From positions 51,708,179 to 51,772,178 of the forward strand of contig JAKCOZ010000003.1 in the NCBI GenBank assembly GCA_022605955.1: a stretch of DNA of 64,000 bases. The letters run 5' to 3'. Made by a program: the position numbers and the translations under genes. The notes below the pieces were generated by a model. It searched no databases. It was not told the DNA's origin and saw only the letters and a list, made by a program, of their open reading frames with translations. This document shows, in pieces, positions 25,661 to 37,008 of this stretch (position 1 is its first letter; every line of letters begins with the position of its first letter). The stretch comes from Rallus limicola (Eukaryota; Chordata; Aves; Gruiformes; Rallidae).

Positions 25661-28600
25661 CCAGTCTAGACTGTCTTTAAAAAGTTGTCCAGGAATTTCT
25701 TAAAGTCATTATGTAATAGAATTGATCTCCAAGGGCCCTTGCTATGAAATACATATATTATTCTCCCTTTTAATTAGTTACTGTTTTACTTATGTTCAGA
25801 GACATAGCAGACAGCCAACCTCCAGGCTCCTCCCCAGCACCCCCAGTCAAGTTCAGGTAATGTACATCTCTCCTGCAGAGCCACTGTCGCATGTGATGTG
25901 CAGGGAAAAATGCCCTGATGTCAGTGAAAGGAAGTGTCCTGTTATTTGAGCTGCTCTGAGATATGCCATTACTTTTGTCATTTAGCAAATCCATTCCCTC
26001 AGTATCGGTCTGCTGCATGGAAGTGGTGGATGGGCCCTAGAATAACCACAAAAGGATGTGGACTGTGACAGAAGCTTAAAAATCAATAGCAGAAGAAAGA
26101 GCTAGAACAAATGTATTTCCAAAAGGGATCTGTCTGCAGCCTCCACTTTACATTGCAAAGGCTCAAAGAGCAGCAGCACCAGGCAAATGAAGCCATCCGA
26201 CCAGTTCACACTCCTGAGTAGCAACTTGACTGATTTATCTTTTAAAAAGTTCACAGTGGCAACAATTCACAAGTGCTAGGGTCTTCAGGAGTTTAAGAAT
26301 ACGGAAGTGTTGAATGTGTGCTGCTCAGTATCTGCTCACACAGAAGTATTTTTACTGCCTATGTTCAGCAAGATGCTTTAATCCATAGTAGATGAAGTTG
26401 TGCTACAGAAGGGCACACAGATATTATTTAGCATTTCCTTGCTACAGTTATGACAGTTGTTGGTACACACCACTGCTCATTTGCAGGCCAGACCCTCCTA
26501 TACTCTTTGAAGTTAAGCAGGTGAGAACAAGGAAGATAATTCAACCTATGCCTATGCAAAGGCATAAGCAGCAAAAGGCATGGCGGTGGGGGAGACCTTC
26601 TGGGACTCACACAGCACCAGATCAATCAAAAGCAAACGTGTCAAAGCACATCCTCTCCGTGTAGAAACCAGTTAGATGCAAGATCAGCACAAGCAGGAAT
26701 AGGAAAGCAGGGCAGTATCAGCACAGAAGAGATCCCCTTCCAAAGAGCTTTGGCAATGAGCCGCTGACTTGTTGGCTCAGGGGAAAGTAGCACTTAACAG
26801 GAGCACAGCAGGGCAGTGCGAGGGCGTACTGATGGCCCAGAGTCCCCAGCAGTGGGGATGCTGAGACAGCTGTTCTGTGCCTTGACAGAGAAAAAAAAAC
26901 AACAGAGAAACTTCTTAGGTGAAGAAAACCACACCAAAGAGAAAAGGTGTTTGAGCAAATCCTGATGAAGAACTGCCGTCTGTTTGATGTGCTTTGGAGC
27001 ATGACATGCTCCGCTACAAATGCGCCTAGCAGGAGGGAGGGAGCAGGTTGCTCAGCTCCTCTTTCATCAATTCTGGCACAAAGTTGTCTGCACACCTAGC
27101 AGGTACCATACTCTCTTTGAGGAGCTAGCTTCAACCCATGGGCTGACCATGGAGCAGAAGCAACTTGCACACCTCTCCTTTTAAGCTCAAATCTAAGGAC
27201 ACACTGAGGCTTCACTTCTCTTGGCTTCTGGGCAAAGCTGGGAAGCCAGACACCAGTTGCAGCGATGGTCATGCCAAAGCTTTGGGCAGCTTCAGCAGAG
27301 GATCTAAAGCAGAAAGCAACACCAGAGCAAGCTGGCATTTCTGCTGTCATTGTAGTGTTAGTGCAAAACCTTTCACTGGCAACTGGGGACACTGCTCAGT
27401 CCACACAGGAGCTATGGGCCCAGATGAGGAACTGATTAGATGTGGCCTCTGCTTTACAGCAGTCAGAAAAGATTATAATGCTGACAGGCTGTAAACCTGC
27501 AAAGCTGTGATGTTGCTCTGCCTTCCCAGAGAGCACTTACACATACTGCTGAATGAAACACCAGGAAATTTATTCTACAGGGAGGATCACTGTTATGTAC
27601 ACAAAACTACTCAGTGCCACATGTATCACAACAAGCAGCTTTGAGGTGACTTCGGATTTAGATCCTGCAGTCTCTTCCCAGTGCTGAACTGCCCTTCCAT
27701 ACACACCACTGCACAAAAGATCTTGCTGCAGCAACAATTTGCTGGAAGAAAAAAAAAAAAGTTAAAGGGGTGCTTAGCTTTTTCTGACTAGGTAAAAAGA
27801 GTCCAGGTAGATAGAGTCCAAAAGAGTAGGCCAAACTGTTGCCTCCAGAAACACACTGATGAGAGGAATAGAAACCACAGAAGCTGGAGATTTCAAAATG
27901 AGCGTGTGAAACAGAAAAACTGACTTTGTGCAGCCCTTTGACTGTCTTATCTGTAGAAGAGTGAAGGCTATTCAATCTCCCATAGAAATTCCCCAAAGTA
28001 TTCACATCTTGCCTGTTCTGTTGGATTTTTGCCCTGTAATCTCAGTTTAAATTTGTACCTCACTGCAATTGTAAATGTATGGAGGTTTCCATACTAAAAA
28101 TCTCCCTGAGCTGGTACCCATTAAGAGTTATGGGTTCCACTGACACACACCCATGAATACAACAGAAGCTTATAAATATGGAAGCAAAAGAAAACATCAC
28201 TCTATCTCAACCTTCACACTTCAGTTATGCACATGAAATGAACCTGTCAGAGGCAGCTGAAGGAAATTAAGCAAAGGAAAGTTAAGTCACAACTTGTAAA
28301 CTGAAGCCTTGTAGTTTTTCCAGCTCTAAGAAGCTGAGAAAAGCAACAGAGGGAGGAGACATGGGGTTGTGTTTTATATGCACATAGGGCAGCCTGGCTC
28401 AAGGATCCCTTTTTTGCAGCTAGGTATGAGAGCAGATGTTTCAGAAGCTGCCTGGAAAGGTATCCCCTAGGACACAGAGCAGCTGCACTCATTATTGGCC
28501 TCCAGTCTTTGACCCACAGCAGAGAATCCATCCAGCATATGACTCCTAACACTACAGCCAGGCCACACACCACACCGCCCTACAGCTTTAAAGCCATTGA

Positions 28601-31600
28601 TCCCCATTTTAATATATCACTTAAGTTTAATATAAGCAATCTGCCAAAAGCCTTATGTAGAGTTTTTAGCAGCTGCCACTGTTTCAGGGAGAGCATGAGA
28701 GCATGCTCTCCTGGAGCTGCCCTACTAAGACTCTGGGGAAGCAAAAAGGTTATGAAACAGGAATTACAAAGAGCCTTGTGGATTCATTGAAACCAAACCT
28801 AGAAACTTGGCTCTTATAAAAGCTGCCTCACAACCCGTGCACCATTTGGAGACAGTCAAGCATTACTCCAGCTTTACTTACTTAGGAAGCCTTGTGTTAT
28901 CATAGTGTTCAGTATACTGAATCAAGCAGAGGAACTGGCTGTACAGCTGGAAGGACTCTCACCTAGCCTACTCCAAAACCAGATTTTATCTTAAGCTTGA
29001 AGAATGAAGCAGAGTTCCACACGAGAGAGAGCAACTTTTTTTTAATCTGACAGAGCCAGGCTTATAGGGGAAAGGCATTCTCTTGCCTTTGGGGCATGTC
29101 CGTCTATTCCAACAAGTGCAGGCAGATCTGAATGCCTCTGTGCTGTTTGCTGGAAAGACAAACATAAGCCAACTCCAGCCACCAAAATGCAGCACACCCC
29201 ATTAGGAAACAGCCAAGTGGAGCAACTTGCTGGCTCCAATGCAATGCCTATGCCAGTGTCACACATAGCTGTCACATAGATGGCACGGTGCTTGACTGTC
29301 TGTGCAGATGCAATCTTGGATGTCTCAAGCGTCCTGTAGATTGATCCCATTATCTGTGACACTTTGGTAGCTGGCTGTGGTTTTCTGAGACCCAGGCAGC
29401 TGTAAGGCCACTGGCTGGGACAGGGGTCCAAGCAAGACCCAGGGCTCTGTTTTCAGCCAAGGTCCTAAAACAACTGTCATCTTTGTTGTTCTCCTGAGAT
29501 GCCGGACAGCATGTGTAACACATGATACATACTACAGCTATTCAGTAGAGAATGACAAACTATCTTCCCTGTCACCATTTTCTTCTCTCTGTGATTAAAT
29601 GTATTCATACATACACCCCTGCATACACACAAAGCTGTCATCTCTATCTACTCTGTTGTTTTAGAATTCAGCTCTCAGAAACCCCCACCAAGGCCCTGAA
29701 AATCATAGCAGGGCAGCAAGTAGTTTAACACATCAAACCCAAGTCACTTCAGTTGCAATGGATTTTTCTAAAACAATGTCCAAGGCTCACAGCGATTACT
29801 CAGGCTGGCAACGCATAGTCACTTCAAGCTGCCAGTAGAATTAAGTGGTTTGCAGTGGGCTATGCTTGACTCATTTCTTTCTGTTTCAATGTACTTTGTT
29901 CAAATAAGTCCTTACTTTAGCTGTGGCCCAAAAGAAGAGAGATGAAGCCTCAGCCCCGGTGGAATTCAGACAAATGAAGCTCTCGGCAAAGCACTGCAGT
30001 AGCAGTCGTATCTTTTATTAGACTGAGTTGTACAGCTCACAGAGTAGACAAACTCCTTTTGGTGTCCAAAACAGAAGTAGAAGATTGCATACACTGAGAG
30101 CAAATTATCATAATTTCATTAGATATGTACTAACTTGATCATCTTTGAAAGTAAATGTAGCTCTAACTTACTGGGGCAGGGGGAAGGAGGCAGGTGATAA
30201 GGTGGTTGTCTCTGTGTCACAAACTTAGGAAAAGACTCAAGTCAAGGACAGCATTTTCCAAAGGATACAGCACTAGCTAATGTTCAGAGACAACAGAGTC
30301 TTGCTTTAGCAAGTTTTCTCCGCTGTGCTCATTGCCACCCACAATCCATCTTAATTTGTGCTGCCACTGTTTAAAGCAGGGCTGTGCTGGGCTCTGAGCA
30401 GTTCTTCCACAGCACCTAGGCCCCATGTAAGCAAGAGACAGAGTATTTTCTTGGGCAGCATAACCATCCTGGATTCATCAGGTTTCTCTACCAGAAAAGG
30501 CAGTATCGTAGGTACTACATACTTTGAAGCAGATCTGTTTCCTGACTGCTTGACTTGGCTGGAAGCTGGCATTTCCCTGTGTGTCTCCCTCTCAGTCCCT
30601 TCTCCTTAATTCTAGTCACAGAGAGGGGATGACAGGAAAACAGGTAAGAGTTACTAGTGCTGCCCCCATACAGTATTGGCTCAGCTGGTGGGTCTCCCTG
30701 TCCAGTGTAGCACCAGTCAAGAAGAGATCTCATTACTGCTCCAGCAAAGAGAGATTAACAAGAAAGACTTCAATGCTGCTGTAATAGCAGCACAAGCCTC
30801 TGTAAGATGATGCTGTCTCCAGCACTTTCAGCTGTGCTCAGTCATAAGGCACCCTAATACTACCAGAATAGTATGTTCTGAAGCACACGCTTTTTTCCCA
30901 GTATTTTGGCATTCAGACACATACCTGCAGAACTCTAAGTAATCCTACAGCTAGCACACAGGGGACACACTTCTACCTCAGTGATCATCTTCCTCCCCAC
31001 ACCACCACTGTGAAAAGCTAAAGAGATACTCCCTGTTCACTAACAATTTTTTGAAAGGAGAGAGTTGAGCAGAGGTATATGCTTACATATGCAGGCAGGA
31101 TTACATCCTGCTTCCCAGCACATGTAGAGATTGCTGCGAGTGCTCAGGGAGTGGGACACAGTAAAAACTGTCAAGTGGCTTCTTGTCCCCTAGAACAGAG
31201 GTGCATTTTGTATGGCACTGCTTCTCCTGAGGCTCACGGTGCAGTGCTGGTACTCACAAAGGAATCCTGGGGACAGCAGTACCCACCACCCCAAGACACA
31301 TGGTCCCATACTGAACACAGAGCTGAAGCATGCTTCAGGTGTCAGGGTTTGGTTCGTATTCACCTCCAATACGCAGGCAGTTACGTGGGAGAAATATTCC
31401 TTGTCACTCTCTGATGAACTGACTTTGTTCTTGTCAGTGCAATGGAAGTCTGCACAGCAGAAAGCAGCACTGTGCAAAAATATACAGGTAAGATTTGACA
31501 GAACTCAGGCATTAAATGTAAACTAAATCAGCCCAAAAGCATCGTCGTAACATGTCTGACTGGTTCAATCACCTAACTGGCTCTTTAAAACCAGGCACTC

Positions 31601-32298
31601 CTCTCCACATCACACCCTACTGCACCACTTAACCTCCATAAAAGCAGAGAGGGGTCACAGGAAGGATAGAGACAGCATGGCCAGTAATGCTGGAAAGAGA
31701 GGGCCCAAGGAATGTGCACACACACGCACTCACACTCACAGGTGCACACATGCACACTGCCAAATCAGCAGCCAGCACATTATCCCCTGAGCTTCTTCAG
31801 GCAGAGAGGTGCCAGCAGCAGTGGCCTTAGAGATGCAGGGGGTAGGGCTGGCTGCTCACATCCAGTTGTCCTTTTTTTGTAAAGCTGCTCTTTTTTTTGC
31901 AAATAGACAGGAATTTGGATCCTATGTGAAAACTGCCCTGGGTCATGCCTGCCCTCCTTGCTCCTGCAGCCCTGAAGCAGAGCAGAGGGACACAAGGAGC
32001 CACACAGAGCAGCCCCAGGCACCCCCACAGTCTCTGCCACACAGCCCACAAGAGGCCACATTTGCCTGCAGCCCTGTGTATCAACCCAAAATTGGAAAAT
32101 TTCGTAAGAGGAGGGGTAGTCCACATGCAACAGAAAACACCTCTGAACCATTTCAGCTTGAACTCTAATGCCAGTCTGGACTAAAAGAAATACAGCTGAC
32201 AACTACTGAAGCAAAATGGACTAACAGTGTCCCAAGGCCATGAAGGCACACTTGGCTTCCCATAGATTTTCTTTTTTTTTTAAGGAAGAGGATTACAC

Positions 32299-32333
32299 TT
32301 TATTGATGATTTGCTTTTTATTGGTGACTTGCT
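32299..32333. repeat. Imperfect tandem duplication, 17-bp unit
   Basis: TTTATTGATGATTTGCT (32299-32315) is followed by TTTATTGGTGACTTGCT (32317-32333), two mismatches in 17. It lies just after a T-rich run. Confidence 0.85.
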
Positions 32334-33064
32334 TGAGGCCCTTTTCTTTTTATTGTCATTTTTCAAGGCTATAGGTCAAAACCAAGAAGGGTAATCAAGC
32401 ATGAATGCACTCAGACAGCATAAGATTTAAAAAAAACCAAGGCTTTGACCCATATACAGTAGTGATCAACAGAGAGCAGCGTGTCCTGTATTGTTCATGG
32501 TTCTTGCTGATCACAGCCATAATGACCAGCATAATACAGCCAAGGAGGGTCCAGCTTTGTTAAAAGACAAAGCACATTACAAAATATTGGTAAGCTATAT
32601 GTAAAAACAAACAAATAAATAAGCAAACCCAAACAAAACAAATCCCCCAAAAAACCAGCCCATAGAACCAGAAAAAAACCAAAAGGACAACCATGAACCA
32701 TGATGTCTTTAAACATTTATCAGGAAGGAAAGGCATCTGCCTCCTGCATATGTGCAGGAAGATTTTAGGATACTGCTCAGAGGAGAGGTTAAATTTTGTA
32801 CCTGGTCCAGGTTTCTTATGAAAATGAATGTTTTCCTCTCTTGATGTTTCCCAGCCCACTTTATATTTTCACTGTGTGTAGAAACTCCATTCTACAAAGT
32901 GTGAACAAATTCTCTTCTGCAATTCCTCAAGGCTCATTAAAAGAATTATAGAACTTGGAAAAAAGGAACTGTTAATATCAACTTTTTCTAAAAGATAAGA
33001 ATGACTAGCATAAAAGCAATACTCTGGACTTATTCTAACCGCAATCATAAATTGCAAACCCACA

Positions 33065-33148
33065 ATATTCTTGGTTACTATAAGCATATATGTATATATG
33101 TGTGTGTGTGTGTGTATACAGTAACATATTCTCAGTTATTATAAGTAT
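33065..33148. repeat. (TG)n microsatellite flanked by 23-bp imperfect direct repeats
   Basis: A mixed TA/TG tract with about nine TG units sits at 33088-33118. It is bracketed by two related 23-mers, at 33065-33087 and 33126-33148, which share the core ATATTCT..GTTA.TATAAG.AT with four mismatches. Confidence 0.8.
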
Positions 33149-36100
33149 TCATTCATTTATTTAACAAAATTTAGTCAAATGGGAATGGAGTCTCATCCAG
33201 GCTAGTTGCCAAGTCTGCTACAGAACAAAACCTATCTGTCTACCTGGAAAATTTCTGACTCAGAAATCCTTTTCATTATTCAGAGAGTGTAAAGACTAAG
33301 GCACATGCCAACGTCCACTCAAGTGTTTCAGAGAACTGTGAAGTGATGCACAGCTATAGCTGTAGACCATTTTATGCATCTCTGTAAGGCAGCCAAGGGT
33401 GTTTTTAGGGAGTCTGTGCTTCAGTTTATTCATGGTCCTGTAGTTACTCTGAGCTGTTGCCTGAATCATGCTGTTTCTTAACATGAGATGATTTAACCCA
33501 GTGCACCTCACTATGGGCCAACAAGCCTGGGAAATTATATCCTCTGCTTGTCAGTAGGGTAAGCGTGACTGCCCACCCTGACCTCAGTCATGAGAAGGCA
33601 GCATGGCTCACAGCCACCCCACAAGATAATCAACACAGAGGCTGGTCAATATCAGCTGTGGTGATGCTTTTTCCTAATGGTACAGCTCTGCTGATGAGCT
33701 AACTGCACTGAGACAAGAAGTGAGGAGGGACGGAGCATTTTATTCAGACCATTGAGCATAAAGGAGAGGGCCCTGGGTCAGCCACTAATAGACTTTGCTG
33801 GATTTTTAGATAGTGTAAAGGCAATCAATATTAAAAACAAGCCAAACGCTTATGCCCAGCCACAGAGGTCATACCCTCAGAGAACAAAGACCAACTGTAC
33901 ACTTGCTGTTCTCTCAGACGAGTTGGGAGACTTCTTGTGGAGGAAAGCTGCACCACAGATATTCTCCTTCCTCATAACTACCCTCTCCCTTATAAGTCAG
34001 GTTTAATATAGGATTTCCTCTATATTGCCTCAGTCCAGATGGCCACACAGCATGGTTTTCCTCTCCACGTAATACCAAATCCATATGTTTTAGGAATGGA
34101 CCAGGACGTCAAGATAGGCCAGTACTTTACATCTTGAGCTCAGGAAAATGCCTTATTCAACAAGGGTAAATGCAGAAATGTCAAAGAGAAAGAGAAAAAA
34201 GCAAACAAAAAAAAATCCAACAGAAAATCTCAAACGAAACTGTCCTCAGGTGCTCTATCTGTGAAGGGTCATCATTTACACATCCTCAAGGGATCTGTTT
34301 TGCAGCTGGTAAAGCTCATTATTTGTTGTGAAACAGCGTGAACTCTGCCTCCAGCCCAGGAAGTCACAAAAACTTACACCAGTAAAATCATCTAGGAAGA
34401 CAGCCTCAAAGGAAATGAAAAAATATCAACAGCTTGTAGGAGAGATCACAAAAGAAAAATGGATTGCACCAATACAGTACTTTCTTGTAGCATTTTATGA
34501 ACTGCTGCTATAAAAGTTGTCTTGGAATCCTCTAAGGAGAAACTGGCATCCAAAGTCCTTCAACAAATCTGAAGATTTCCAGTTCTAGTAAAAAGAAAAA
34601 GCATCTCCTCTCATCTTTGTGAACTTCACCTTGTTATCAACATCCCACTTCTTTTACCCTAGAAGAGAGAGCAGTGTAACTCCCCAGTAGATTTCAGCTC
34701 TTCTTTCAATGCAAGTGTCTCCTAAAGCAAGTTTAATGTGCAGATTTTGGAGCACCATACAAAAACACTTCAGGAACTTCTCATTTTCTCCCAAAATAGC
34801 CTACTTAATATGATGAAAGCAAAGAATAAATGTTTTTTGCTATTCCATCTCCCTCATTGTTTCAGCATCATACAATTCAGGCAAAAATTTCTATCCCCTG
34901 TTATTTCAGAGAGGCCAGCACCCACTGTCAGGAAGGACTTCAGATGTGTCTACAATTCAAAATGTACGTGGAAAACAATCTCTTAGTTCTGTCCTTCTTA
35001 TGGACAGAGGCAATGACCTCCAAAAAGCCTGAAACAGCAAATGTGTCATCATCTGAATGTATAATTAGATGCATATGTAATATTATTATATGTCTATATA
35101 CATATGTATATTCTGTGACTAGCTCTGGTTATGTGAATCTGGCTTACTCTAGCTTTAAATGATGGGAGAAAAGCACTCTCAGGAGAATGCTTTTTTTCTA
35201 AACTGTCCATTAAAAAACTCCAACATGCCTGCCTGAGATATCACACCCAAACCCGCAGCCCACGCCATTGCTAGGAGCATTAAAAGAGAGAAGCAAGCCC
35301 CAAAGGAGAAAGGATTTCGTTCAGCCTGGCACACAAGGTGAAAACGCAGGAAACAACACCAGTCTCTGATGCTTTCCCCTGGTGTTAATCCCAGGGCAGA
35401 TCTGTGGTGCAGAGTGTGGTGTAGTGCCCCACAGCTGTGGCCAGTCCTGGCATATATCTGCCAGCTTGCATCAGCGCTGGAGTGCTGAGCAGGATGCCAG
35501 AGAGACCTTCCTCATAGACATCCTCCCTCAGATGTGCCAGGAACCAACTCCTCACACCACACTCTGCTCTCCCTTTCCAGGAGCTGTGCAGCCGACTCCA
35601 TTACCCTGCTTTTCACTCAGCCACTTGTGAGTGAGCAATCAGAGACACCTAACCACTCCACCAACCCCAAAGCAGCTCCACATGTGAAGCTTAGGTGGGA
35701 AATGCAGTGTGCTAAGAATCCTGAAAATAATACCTTATTTACAATAATTGTGACTATCCCCAGTGGCAGGGCAGATGGAGTAGCTGACCAACCACTGATG
35801 CTGGGAGCAGATCAAACCCACTAAAGAGCAGTACTACAAGATTGTGGCTTCTGACCACAGAGCCAAGACCAGGACTACTCCATGTATCCTGGACTTGTGC
35901 CTTGTGTCACCACTTCATTCACAGGTGGATACACACATGGAAAGTCATCTCTTGGGTGGTATGGTTTCCAGCCACAAGTGGTGACCAGCCTGGCCCAGAC
36001 TACTGAGCAAGCTGTCCTCAGGCTGTCCTAGAAGAGGTTATGGATACCCCCCATGAAAAGCAGAGAACAGGAGCAGCCCTGGAGAAGGGAAAGAGAGAAA

Positions 36101-36512
36101 CAGAAGTCATATGGAAATGCAGTTCTACACAGTTTCATTCTCCTTGTTGCACTACTTTATGTCTAGCATTACAATGCAAAGTCAGAGAAAGCAAAATTCC
36201 CCAGGCTTTGGTCCTTGTTCCATAGCTTTTCTAGAAAGCTCATATTGCCTTGGCTGGTAGTAGCTTGCACTTACCTGTCATCATCTATTGCTTAGTAATT
36301 CATTTTATCTACATTACTCTTGGTTTATTTTCCCTTCTGAAAGGGGGTTCTAGTAAGCTTTTCATGCAGCAGCAATTCTAGCTGATCTTATCACTTAATA
36401 AAAAAAATCTTAGGTAAAATCTGAAACTTCTTGTACTTCTTAAGTGTGCCAAGTCTTGAATGGTCGGGTAGATATCATCATTCACAAGAACATAAACATT
36501 CTTGCTGCTACC

Positions 36513-37003
36513 TGTTGGGAAATATTAGTTGTCAAGTTTAGCATAAATGTTGGCATAGCTAGCTTAGCCCATGTGGCTAAATTTTCTGGAACCTTAAGCC
36601 ACAAGCTGTGAACTTTCACCTAGATGTGTTGAACTTTTTCCTGGACTTTTGCCTTTTATTTTTAAGAGAAAGAAGGCCCCAGAGCTGGTTCAAGCCAAAA
36701 CATAAGGAAGCTACAACCATCAGCAGAAGCATCAACCTTAGAGATAAGAAAAGAAACAGCCTGCCTAGAGACAGGACACAATAAAATGCAAGAAGACCCC
36801 AGACCCTAATATTACTATTGGTCTGGACTGTCACAGAAGGGGTACTTAGATTGTAAGGGTATAATTGCCCAGGGGTTTCTTTGTTCAGGGTCCCTCTGTG
36901 GCGGCACCCAGTTTGAGCCATTACAGCTGCTGTACCACCCAAATAAATTATCTCATGAGATTTAGAGCCTGAAACTCTTCTGTGGGATGTGCCTTTCTTA
37001 ACA
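36513..37003 (+). mobile_element. Probable solo LTR of an endogenous retrovirus
   Basis: A 491-bp segment begins TGTTGGGAAATATTAG and ends CCTTTCTTAACA, so its ends are imperfect inverted repeats (TGTTGGGAA against TGTTAAGAA). A poly-A signal AATAAA lies at 36942-36947, about 60 bp before the right end, which suits an LTR read on the plus strand. The flanks CTACC (36508-36512) and CTAGC (37004-37008) match at four of five positions, compatible with a decayed 5-bp target-site duplication. No internal retroviral genes were seen. The minus-strand frame at 36616-37062 with a hydrophobic segment overlaps this repeat and is probably incidental. Family and orientation are uncertain; it may instead be unique sequence with chance similarity to an LTR. 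Confidence 0.55.
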
Positions 37004-37008
37004 CTAGC

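Larger units (their letters stand above)
24631..36508. other. Unique non-coding stretch (about 12 kb)
   Basis: No gene, LTR or LINE fragment is convincingly visible. Minor items: G8-A-G6 at 25646-25660, A12 near 27749, CA-rich sequence at about 31716-31758, and small duplications listed separately. Several mutually overlapping frames of about 100-140 codons at 31780-32202 on both strands reflect base composition low in stop codons; none has a recognisable domain. It may be intron or intergenic DNA. Confidence 0.4.

Noticed and set aside
25202..25669. 155-codon plus-strand open frame
   Set aside because: Ends in a glycine run from a G-rich tract; an equally long frame exists on the opposite strand, so low stop density explains both.
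25714..25745. TGATCTCCAAGGGCCCTTGCTATG, faintly like the CR1 box before the tail
   Set aside because: No TTCCAACC or terminal repeats follow.
31780..32202. Several overlapping 80-140 codon frames on both strands
   Set aside because: Mutually overlapping in different frames with no recognisable domain; base composition explains the openness.
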